Below are positions 57,750 through 64,000 of a DNA stretch of 64,000 nt, in pieces. A program made the position numbers and the translations under genes. The first letter of the stretch is position 1. Each line of letters opens with the position of its first letter. The stretch spans positions 35,765 to 99,764 of the forward strand of contig JASCOI010000002.1 of assembly GCA_029959665.1 (NCBI GenBank). Reading direction: 5' to 3'. The DNA comes from Microbacteriaceae bacterium PS02333. GTDB lineage: Bacteria; Actinomycetota; Actinomycetes; Actinomycetales; Microbacteriaceae. A model generated the notes under the pieces. The model searched no databases, had not been told where the DNA came from, and worked only from the letters and a program-made list of their open reading frames with translations.

Positions 57750-58637
57750 TCAGAACGCCGGCGTGCCCCCGGCGATCGTGATCGTGGAGCCCGACTGGTA
57801 GCTCGACTCCGGGCTGACCAGGTGCACGTAGGCGGCACCGAGCTCCGCGGGCTGTCCCGGGCGGCCGAACGGCGAGCTCTCGCCGAAGTGCGACACGGTC
57901 TCGGCGTCATCCGACCCTGGCTGCAGCGGCGTCCACACCGGTCCGGGTGCGACGGAGTTCACGCGGATCCCCTTCGGCGCGAGCTGCTGCGCGACGGCCT
58001 CGGTGAAGAGCTTGATCGCACCCTTCGACACCGCGTAGTCGATCTTGTCGGCCGACGGTGTCGACGCCTGGATCGACCCGGTCGTGACGATCGTCGACCC
58101 CGGCTCGAGGTGTGGCACGGCGGCCTTCGTCAGCCAGAACAGCGAGTAGATGTTCGTCTTGAACGTCGAGTCGAACATCGACGTGTCGAGCGTCAGGATG
58201 TCGTCGTTGCTGTCCATGCGGCCGGCGACCATCACGAGGGTGTCGAGTCCGCCGAGCTCGTCGACGCCCTTCTGGACGAGGTCGATGCAGTACTGCTCGT
58301 CGGCGATGTCACCGGGGAAGAGCACGGCGCGACGCCCCTCGCCCTCGAGCAGGTCACGGACCTGTTCCGCGTCCTCCTGTTCGTCGGGGAGGTACGACAG
58401 CACGAGGTCGGCGCCCTCACGCGAGAGCGCGATCGCCGCGGCACGGCCGATCCCGGAGTCCGCGCCGGTGACGATGCCGCGGTACCCGGTCAGGCGTTCC
58501 CGCCCGACGTAGCTCTCCTCGCCGTGGTCCGGCTTCGGGTCCATCTTCCACGCGGCACCCGGCAGGGACTGCTCCTGCTTCGGGTACGGCGGTGCGGGGT
58601 AGAGGGTGTTCGGGTCGCGCTTGTCGTACTGGCTCAT
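57750..58637 (-). CDS. Short-chain dehydrogenase of the general-stress type (YghA-like)
   Basis: ATG 58637 gives 295 residues. The polar N-terminal extension (DPNTLYPAPPYPKQEQSLPG, then KMDPKPDHGEESYVG) is diagnostic of the YghA/GSP39-type SDRs. Then follow GIVTGADSGIGRAAAIALSR, LVMVAGRMDSND in place of the NNAG region, TTGSIQASTPSADKIDYAVS with Ser and Tyr, KGAIKLFTEAVAQQLAPKGI and PGPVWTPLQP. Members are stress-induced NADP-dependent reductases of aldehydes or alcohols. It ends five bases from the convergent XRE gene stop. Confidence 0.92.
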   Translation of the reverse strand: MSQYDKRDPNTLYPAPPYPKQEQSLPGAAWKMDPKPDHGEESYVGRERLTGYRGIVTGADSGIGRAAAIALSREGADLVLSYLPDEQEDAEQVRDLLEGEGRRAVLFPGDIADEQYCIDLVQKGVDELGGLDTLVMVAGRMDSNDDILTLDTSMFDSTFKTNIYSLFWLTKAAVPHLEPGSTIVTTGSIQASTPSADKIDYAVSKGAIKLFTEAVAQQLAPKGIRVNSVAPGPVWTPLQPGSDDAETVSHFGESSPFGRPGQPAELGAAYVHLVSPESSYQSGSTITIAGGTPAF

Positions 58638-58677
58638 GCGACCAGCGTCCTCACCCGGCCCCGGACGGCCACTCAGG

Positions 58678-59262
58678 TCAGCGCTTCGCCTCGGCACGCT
58701 GCTGGATCACGACCATGACGAGGAACAGGATGCCGACGGCGAGGAGGATCGACGCGGTGATGAACCCGCCACCACCGATTAGCGACGTGACGAGCGCCGC
58801 GATGCCGATCGCGGTGAACATGCCGCCGAGCAGCCATCCGGCCTTCACGCTGACGAACCAGCGGGGTCGGCCGGCAGCGTCCGCCTCGCGCTGCTGCCGG
58901 TCCTGGTCCTCACGCCAGGCACTGCCGCGGCCGCGCTTCCGGAGCACGAGCGCCCAGAAGACGATCGCCCCGACGCCGAAGACGAGGAAGAACCCGGTCA
59001 GCCCCGCGGCCGCGCCGGTCTTCCCCTCCGCCCAGAACGGGATCGTGATGGCGAGCCCCACGACCGCCAGCCCGACGACCAACCACGGTGCGACGTTGCG
59101 CGCGTACGACTGGTTCGCACGCCCGACGGCCCGGTCCACCTGCATGAACCGGCGCTCTCGGTCGCTTCGCTCGGACTCGGGCTTGTGCATGATGCGGCCC
59201 TCGACGGCGATGAGCACGACGGACACGAGCAGCACGGCTCCGATGACGATCCACACGATCAT
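58678..59262 (-). CDS. Hypothetical membrane protein, four predicted spans
   Basis: A 194-residue protein. Hydrophobic segments: IVIGAVLLVSVVLIAVEG (about 4-21), APWLVVGLAVVGLAITIPFW (about 58-77), AAGLTGFFLVFGVGAIVFWA (about 85-104) and a paired C-terminal set from WLLGGMFTAIGIAALVTSLI to ILLAVGILFLVMVVIQQ. A basic loop, RKRGRGSAWREDQDRQQREA, lies between the third and fourth segments. I do not recognise the family. It is just upstream of the stress-type SDR on the same strand with 40 bp between and may be co-expressed. Confidence 0.7.
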   Translation of the reverse strand: MIVWIVIGAVLLVSVVLIAVEGRIMHKPESERSDRERRFMQVDRAVGRANQSYARNVAPWLVVGLAVVGLAITIPFWAEGKTGAAAGLTGFFLVFGVGAIVFWALVLRKRGRGSAWREDQDRQQREADAAGRPRWFVSVKAGWLLGGMFTAIGIAALVTSLIGGGGFITASILLAVGILFLVMVVIQQRAEAKR

Positions 59263-59320
59263 GGCGAGAACCTACTCCCGAGAACTCCTCACGCCACCGC
59301 CGAACGGGGTACGGGACTCC

Positions 59321-59380
59321 GCACAACCGAAAGCCGTCCGCGCCACGGACTTCGATGGCGCGGACTGCTTTCGGTTGTGC
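59321..59380. repeat. CACAACCGAAAGC inverted repeat, copy 2
   Basis: GCACAACCGAAAGC (59321-59334) and GCTTTCGGTTGTGC (59367-59380), identical arms and identical 32-bp spacing to the copy at 26727-26786. It lies between two minus-strand genes, after the ROK kinase stop. Confidence 0.85.
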
Positions 59381-59415
59381 GAAGGCGATCCGCACCGCCG
59401 GACGGGCGGCGGGCC

Positions 59416-60339
59416 CTACGCGAGCTCCGCGTCGCGGACGAGCGCCCGCACCTGCGCGGCGGCACCGAGCGCGACCGCGTCGGACCCGAGCGTGGACTGC
59501 TCCACGCGGATGGTCGCCCCGGACACCGGGGGCTCGGCAGCGATCGCGGCGGAGATCGCCGGGGCGAGCAGGTCCCACGACCGTGCGACCCCGCCCCCGA
59601 TGACGACCGTCGTCACGTCGAGGATCCCCGCCGTGAGCAGGATCCCCCTGGCGATCCCCCACCCGGCGTCGTCGAACACCGCGCGGGCGTCGACGTCACC
59701 CGAACGGGCAGCATCGGCGATCGCGTGCACGGGCAGGCGTCGCCCGGTCCGGGCTTCGTAGCGCGATGCCATCCCCCGCGCCGCCGCGATCGTCTCGAGG
59801 TGTCCGCGCTGTCCGCACGTGCAGAGCTCGTCGCCGAACCCCGGCACGTGCCCGATCTCCCCAGCGGCACCCCGCGGGCCCCCGAACAGCGCTCCGTCGA
59901 GCACGAGCGCGCCGCCGACCCCGGTCCCCAGGGTCATCCCGAGCACGTCGCGTTCTCCCACGACGGCACCGGCAGCGATCTCGCCGAGCAGGAACGCGTT
60001 CACGTCGTTGTCGAGCGTCGCGGGGACGCCGAGCGCCGCAGACACCGCACTGGTCACGCCGTAACCGGCCCAGCCGGTGAACGAGTTCCCGGTCACCAGC
60101 ACGGTCCCCGTGGCCGGGTCGACGACACCGGCAGCGCCGACGCCGACACCCGCGAGGGAGGCCCGGTGCCGGTCGAGCAGGTCCGTCACCGCGCCGAGCG
60201 CCGCGGCCACGATCGCCGCCCCACCCGCGTGCGCCGGCGTCGGCAGGTCGACGCGGTCGATCACCTCGAGGGACGGGGTCGCGAGGAGCACCTTGGTGTT
60301 CGTCCCACCGACGTCGACGCCGGCGAAGACCGCGCTCAC
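59416..60339 (-). CDS. ROK-family sugar kinase
   Basis: GTG 60339 overlaps the ABC ATPase stop (GTGA), giving 307 residues. AGVDVGGTNTKVLLATPSLE is the ATP phosphate-1 motif. PATLDNDVNAFLLGEIAAGA has the catalytic Asp, and LGTGVGGALVLDGALFGGPR, then GAAGEIGHVPGFGDELCTCG is the ROK signature with zinc ligands His164, Cys173 and Cys175; the usual third Cys is replaced by His180 (RGHLE). It phosphorylates a hexose or amino sugar such as glucose, N-acetylglucosamine or N-acetylmannosamine. Being last in a peptide/oligosaccharide-type ABC operon, it probably phosphorylates the released sugar. Confidence 0.9.
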   Translation of the reverse strand: MSAVFAGVDVGGTNTKVLLATPSLEVIDRVDLPTPAHAGGAAIVAAALGAVTDLLDRHRASLAGVGVGAAGVVDPATGTVLVTGNSFTGWAGYGVTSAVSAALGVPATLDNDVNAFLLGEIAAGAVVGERDVLGMTLGTGVGGALVLDGALFGGPRGAAGEIGHVPGFGDELCTCGQRGHLETIAAARGMASRYEARTGRRLPVHAIADAARSGDVDARAVFDDAGWGIARGILLTAGILDVTTVVIGGGVARSWDLLAPAISAAIAAEPPVSGATIRVEQSTLGSDAVALGAAAQVRALVRDAELA

Positions 60340-62033
60340 GACTCGACCGCCGCGAGGGTGGCGAGCCGCTCGGTCCGACGCTGCCGTTGCAGCACGGGGT
60401 CCGGCACCGGGACCGCCGCGAGCAGCCGACGCGTGTAGTCCGTCGTCGGGTGCAGGAGCGTGGTGCCCGTCGTGCCCTGCTCCTCGATCACGCCCCGGCG
60501 CATCACGACGACCCGCTCGGCGAAGTGCTGCACGACGGCGAGGTCGTGCGAGACGAACAAGCACGCGAACCCGAGCTCGCCCTGCAGTTCGGTCAGGACC
60601 TCGAGCACCGCCTCCTGCACGCTCACGTCGAGCGCCGATGTCGGTTCGTCGGCGACGAGCAGCCGCGGGTCGAGCACCAGCGCACGGGCGAGGCTGACTC
60701 GCTGCCGCTGGCCGCCCGAGAGCTCGCGCGGGGCGCGGTTCGCCAGGGCGCGGGGCAGCCGGACCGCGTCGAGCACCTCGTCGACACGCTTCCGCCGCTC
60801 GCCGGTCGACATCCCACGACGGTGCACTGCCAGCGGCTCGGCGATGCACTCCCCGACCGACATCCGGGCGTCGAGCGAGGCGACCGGGTCCTGCAGGACG
60901 ACGCCGATCCCGGAGCGCAGCGCGCGCCGGTCCCGCCCGCGCGTGCGACGGAGGTCCTCACCGAACAGGTGCACTGCGCCAACGGTCGGCTTGATGAGGC
61001 CGAGCGCGACCCGCGCTGCCGTGGACTTCCCGGAGCCGGACTCGCCGACCAGGCCGACGGTCTCACCGGCGTGGACCGCGATGTCGATGCCGCTCAGGGC
61101 GTGGACGGCCCGCGCCCCGCGCCCGAACGTCACCGAGACGTCCCGCAGGTCGACCACCGGAGCCGAGCCGAGCCTCCCGTCCGTGTCCTCGGCCACCTGG
61201 ACGACCGGAGCCGCTGATCGGTCCCGGGCCGCGACCGACTCAGGCGTGTCGAGCCGCGGCACCGCGGCGAGCAGCCGCTTCGTGTACTCGTGTTGCGGGC
61301 GGAGCAGGACGTCCTCGACCGGACCCGTCTCGACGATCTCCCCCTGCAGCATCACGGCGACCCGGTCCGCGAAGTCCGCCACGACACCCATGTTGTGCGT
61401 GACGAGGAGCACCCCCGTTCCGCTGTCCACCGCGAGCGCACGGAGCAGCTCGAGGATCTCCGCCTGCACGGTGACGTCCAGCGCCGTGGTGGGCTCGTCG
61501 GCGATGAGGAGCGCCGGGCTGTTCGCGATCGCCATCGCGATGACGACGCGCTGCCGCTGTCCACCGGAGAGCTGGAACGGGAAGGCGCGGGCACGCGTGG
61601 CCGGGTCGGGGATGCCGACCTTGCCGAGGAGCTCGACGGCCTCGGACCGTGCGGCAGCAGTGGAGACGGACCGGTGGTTCCGGATGACCTCGGCGATCTG
61701 CTCCCCCACGCGGGTCAGCGGGTCGAGGGCGGTCGCCGGCTCCTGGAAGACCATCGACACGGTCTTGCCACGGAGCCCCCGGAGCGCCGGTTCGGTGGCA
61801 CCGATCACCTCGTGCCCGGCGACGACCGCGCTGCCGGCCGCCGTCGCATTGCCGGAGAGCAGCCCCATCGCCGCGAGCGCGACGGTGGACTTGCCCGAGC
61901 CGGACTCCCCGACGAGCGCCAGGGTCTCGCCGGGTGCGACCGACAGGGAGACCCCGCGGACGGCGTCGACCGTGCCGGACTCGGTGCTGAACGAGACCCC
62001 GAGGTCCGTGGTCTGCAGAATGGTGTCGGTCAT
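60336..62033 (-). CDS. ABC importer ATPase, two fused nucleotide-binding domains (DppDF-type)
   Basis: ATG 62033, overlapping the permease stop; 565 residues. Domain 1 (about 5-265): Walker A GESGSGKS, signature LSGGQRQRVVIAMAIANSPA, Walker B LLIADEPTTALDVT and switch VTHNMGVVADFADRV. Domain 2 (about 295-550): GESGSGKS, LSGGQRQRVSLARALVLDPR, LLVADEPTSALDVS and VSHDLAVVQHFAERV. Both carry YTKRLLAAVP/YTRRLLAAVP tails. The linker around residues 283-288 is encoded by sequence identical to half of the GGAGGCTC repeat family (61169-61185). It energises the second importer in the window. Confidence 0.94.
   Translation of the reverse strand: MTDTILQTTDLGVSFSTESGTVDAVRGVSLSVAPGETLALVGESGSGKSTVALAAMGLLSGNATAAGSAVVAGHEVIGATEPALRGLRGKTVSMVFQEPATALDPLTRVGEQIAEVIRNHRSVSTAAARSEAVELLGKVGIPDPATRARAFPFQLSGGQRQRVVIAMAIANSPALLIADEPTTALDVTVQAEILELLRALAVDSGTGVLLVTHNMGVVADFADRVAVMLQGEIVETGPVEDVLLRPQHEYTKRLLAAVPRLDTPESVAARDRSAAPVVQVAEDTDGRLGSAPVVDLRDVSVTFGRGARAVHALSGIDIAVHAGETVGLVGESGSGKSTAARVALGLIKPTVGAVHLFGEDLRRTRGRDRRALRSGIGVVLQDPVASLDARMSVGECIAEPLAVHRRGMSTGERRKRVDEVLDAVRLPRALANRAPRELSGGQRQRVSLARALVLDPRLLVADEPTSALDVSVQEAVLEVLTELQGELGFACLFVSHDLAVVQHFAERVVVMRRGVIEEQGTTGTTLLHPTTDYTRRLLAAVPVPDPVLQRQRRTERLATLAAVES
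61169..61185. repeat. GGAGGCTC-type half unit inside a coding region
   Basis: CGAGCCTCCCGTCCGTG matches the 3' arm of the copy at 53724-53767 over 16 bases, but lies within the inter-domain linker of the dual ABC ATPase. It encodes TDGRLG. No complementary arm is nearby. Confidence 0.5.
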
Positions 62034-62926
62034 CCCCGGCCCCTCACGTCGAAAGCGTCCCGGAGCCCGTCACCCACGGCGTTGAACGCGCAGACGACCA
62101 GGATCACGGCGAGACCCGGCGGCACGATCAGCCACCATCGCCCCGAGTACGCGGCGGTCAGTCCCGCCGAGAGCATCCCACCCCAGTCCGTCGCCGGCGC
62201 CTGCACCCCGAGGCCGAGGTAGGAAACGTACGCGACGAGGAGGATCGCGTCGGCGACCTGGAACGTGGCGGCGACGACGATCGTGGACACCGAGTTCGGC
62301 AGCAGGTGCTTGCCGATGGCGCGGGCGTGCGAGCCGCCGATCGCGCGGAGGGTGAGCACGTAGTCGCGGTTCTTGAGCGTGAGCGTCTCGGCACGGATCA
62401 GGCGGGACGGGACGAGCCACGACACCAGACCGAGGATCACGATGAGCCCGCCGACCCCCGGCGTGGTGATCGCGGAGATGACGAGCAGGATGAACAGTGC
62501 GGGGATCGCGATGCCCGCGTCGACGATGCGCATCATCACCGCGTCCACCCACCCGCCGACGTAGCCGGCGACCGACCCCCACAGCGTGCCGACGACCGTG
62601 GCGAGGATGCCCGCCGCGATCCCGACCATGAGCGAGACCTTGCCGCCGTACATCAGGCGGCCGAGGACGTCGTGCCCGACGGCGTCCGTGCCGAGCCAGT
62701 GCGCGGCGCTCGGGCCGAGGTTGGCCTGGGACAGCTGCGTGTGGGTCTGATCAGTCGGGTACAGGAACGGGCCGACGAAGCAGAACAGCACGATGACGAC
62801 GATCACGGCGAGGCCGATCACGGCGAGGGTGTTGTGCGAGAACCGGCGCGCGGCCAGTCGGAAGCCGGTGGCGGCCACGGAGACGGGGGCTCCGGGCGCC
62901 TCGGGTGCGATCTGGACGGTGGTCAT
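62030..62926 (-). CDS. Peptide/opine/nickel-type ABC permease (DppC-like)
   Basis: ATG 62926 overlaps the partner permease stop; 298 residues and six membrane helices. SAAHWLGTDAVGHDVLGRLM is the DppC signature, then YGGKVSLMVGIAAGILATVV. The coupling loop reads KNRDYVLTLRAIGGSHARAI and then GKHLLPNSVSTIVVAATFQV, followed by SYLGLGVQAPATDWGGMLSA. It ends with NAVGDGLRDAFDVR, the standard DppC tail. It pairs with the upstream DppB-like protein. Confidence 0.94.
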   Translation of the reverse strand: MTTVQIAPEAPGAPVSVAATGFRLAARRFSHNTLAVIGLAVIVVIVLFCFVGPFLYPTDQTHTQLSQANLGPSAAHWLGTDAVGHDVLGRLMYGGKVSLMVGIAAGILATVVGTLWGSVAGYVGGWVDAVMMRIVDAGIAIPALFILLVISAITTPGVGGLIVILGLVSWLVPSRLIRAETLTLKNRDYVLTLRAIGGSHARAIGKHLLPNSVSTIVVAATFQVADAILLVAYVSYLGLGVQAPATDWGGMLSAGLTAAYSGRWWLIVPPGLAVILVVCAFNAVGDGLRDAFDVRGRG

Positions 62927-63882
62927 GCGCGGTCCGCCTTCACACGAGGGTCGATGAGAGACTGGGCGACGTCGGCGAGCAGCGTGCCGATCACCGTCGC
63001 GACCGAGATGACGAGGACACAGCCGAGGAGCGTCGGGTAGTCCGAGGACTGCGCCGCGTTCCAGAACAGCAGCCCCATCCCCGGGTAGTTGAACAGCTGC
63101 TCGGTGACGAGCGCCCCGCCGAACAGCACCGGCAGGTAGTACCCGAGCATCGCGACGACCGGCGTCAGCGAGTTCCGGAACACGTGCCGTCGCAGGATCG
63201 TCATCGTGGACGAGCCGCCGGCGCGGGCGGTGCGCACGTAGTCCTCCTGCAGGTTCTCGAGCGTCGATGCCCGCATGTACCGGCTGAACACCGCGATCAT
63301 CGCGAGCGCCCCGGTGAGCACCGGCAGCACGAGCCCGGCCGGGTCCTGGAAGACCTCGGCGAGGGTGTTGCCGCTCGGTGCCTGCGACGGCAGCCACGGC
63401 AACTGCTGGCTGAAGACCACGATGAGGACGAGCCCGAGGAAGAACGCGGGCGTCGAGTAGAAGACGAACGCGAGTGCCGTGACCGTGTAGTCCACCGCAC
63501 CGTTGCGGCGGGCGGCCTGCCACATCCCGATCGGGATGGCGACGACGAGGCCGAGGACCGCGGAGAGCCCGGTGAGCACCAGGGTCTTCGGCAGACGCTC
63601 CTGGATGAGCTGCGAGACGGGTTCGTTGAGCGTGTACGAGGTGCCGAGGTCGCCGGTGAGCAGGCGCCCGAGGAACCGGAGGTACTGCACGGGCAGCGGC
63701 TGGTCGAGCCCCTGCGCCTGGTTGAAGGCCGCGATCTGGACGGGTGTCGCGGAGACGCCGAGCACGCCCCTCGCGGGGCCGCCGGGCAGCGCGTGCAGCA
63801 GGCAGAACACGACGATCGTGACGATGAGGATCACCGCGAGCGCCTGGAGCACCCGCCGGGTGAGGTAGAGGACTGTGGTCAT
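62923..63882 (-). CDS. Peptide/opine/nickel-type ABC permease (DppB-like)
   Basis: A 319-residue protein with six membrane helices. TRRVLQALAVILIVTIVVFC, then LLHALPGGPARGVLG, is the DppB start. QAQGLDQPLPVQYLRFLGRL and TGDLGTSYTLNEPVSQLIQE are the outer loop, ENLQEDYVRTARAGGSSTMT followed by ILRRHVFRNSLTPVVAMLGY is the coupling loop, and FNYPGMGLLFWNAAQSSDYP is the last outer segment. It is the first visible gene of the second importer operon; the binding protein is probably just beyond the window. Confidence 0.94.
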   Translation of the reverse strand: MTTVLYLTRRVLQALAVILIVTIVVFCLLHALPGGPARGVLGVSATPVQIAAFNQAQGLDQPLPVQYLRFLGRLLTGDLGTSYTLNEPVSQLIQERLPKTLVLTGLSAVLGLVVAIPIGMWQAARRNGAVDYTVTALAFVFYSTPAFFLGLVLIVVFSQQLPWLPSQAPSGNTLAEVFQDPAGLVLPVLTGALAMIAVFSRYMRASTLENLQEDYVRTARAGGSSTMTILRRHVFRNSLTPVVAMLGYYLPVLFGGALVTEQLFNYPGMGLLFWNAAQSSDYPTLLGCVLVISVATVIGTLLADVAQSLIDPRVKADRA

Positions 63883-63905
63883 GCGGCTTCCGTTGGTCGG
63901 TTCCT

Positions 63906-64000
63906 ACGTGAGCGGGACTGGAGGCTCGGTGTGCGCCGGGCGCGCCCCGCGCCGCCAGTCCGTGGTGGCGGCAGCCCCCCACTTGCTCCACATACACAGG
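63906..64000 (-). CDS. Possible C-terminal end of an upstream gene, running off the window
   Basis: On the minus strand one frame is open from the window edge to TAG at 63904-63906 and would read LCMWSKWGAAATTDWRRGAR, then PAHTEPPVPLT. The expected neighbour here is the substrate-binding protein of the importer. Most of this frame runs through a repeat copy, so a stop outside the window is equally possible. Confidence 0.15.
63912..63962. repeat. GGAGGCTC-type intergenic palindromic repeat, copy 6 (diverged)
   Basis: CGGGACTGGAGGCTCGGTG at the left (63912-63930) and CCAGTCCG at the right end (63955-63962) show the family's outer arms. The 3' inner arm has decayed to a CGCGCC-rich stretch. It lies about 30 bp upstream of the DppB-like start. 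Confidence 0.65.

Overview
The window is high-GC (roughly 70 percent by eye), dense bacterial chromosome. Gene content suggests an actinobacterium of the family Microbacteriaceae, most like Curtobacterium: two LCP cell-wall ligases, an Rpf-like transglycosylase with LysM, a six-gene Mrp antiporter operon, many GTG starts and stop/start overlaps of the ATGA or GTGA type, and TANNNT-type -10 elements. The genus is inference from gene style; no rRNA marker is present. I saw no tRNA, rRNA, CRISPR array, transposase or prophage gene.

Layout. 1-5.5 kb: a GntR/UTRA regulator leading into a truncated ADP-ribosylglycohydrolase gene, a secreted protein, an EEP-family phosphodiesterase, an LCP protein and an MFS symporter. 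5.6-9.9 kb: a large FAD-dependent oxidoreductase divergent from that symporter, with IclR and GntR regulators nearby. 9.9-15.8 kb: an MMPL exporter divergent from a MarR gene, a second LCP protein, an Rpf-like protein and rlmC. 15.8-20.3 kb: SMP-30 lactonase, aldo/keto reductase, soluble aldose dehydrogenase lipoprotein, a very abnormal G/C homopolymer block, and a MarR/quinone oxidoreductase pair. 20.4-26.7 kb: mrpA(B)CDEFG. 26.8-35.0 kb: a MurG-like glycosyltransferase plus epimerase, two paralogous orphan AAA ATPases, and an OmpR-type two-component system divergent from a Dcu-type C4-dicarboxylate transporter. 35.1-40.1 kb: an N-formylglutamate amidohydrolase-like enzyme, a secreted beta-sandwich protein, an MFS exporter and an MBL-fold protein. 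40.1-46.6 kb: a peptide/opine-type ABC importer ending in an SfnB-like flavin oxidoreductase. 46.8-59.3 kb: stress and redox genes (a degenerate aldo/keto reductase, SoxR, Bcr/CflA exporter with MarR, PAP2, PoxB, and two SDR/XRE regulator modules). 59.4-63.9 kb: a second peptide-type ABC importer with a ROK kinase.

Several regulatory links can be read directly. A 17-bp box with 11-bp periodicity lies both in the response-regulator/dcu intergenic region and just upstream of the murG-like operon (13 of 17 bases match), which suggests one regulon. Perfect or near-perfect dyads sit between most divergent regulator/target pairs (GntR, MarR, IclR types).

The most unusual non-coding content is a set of intergenic repeats. 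One palindromic family built on GGAGGCTC/GAGCCTCC has at least six copies, including a 44-bp perfect palindrome. A second family has two 60-bp copies. Two genes have their stop-codon regions repeated downstream in tandem.
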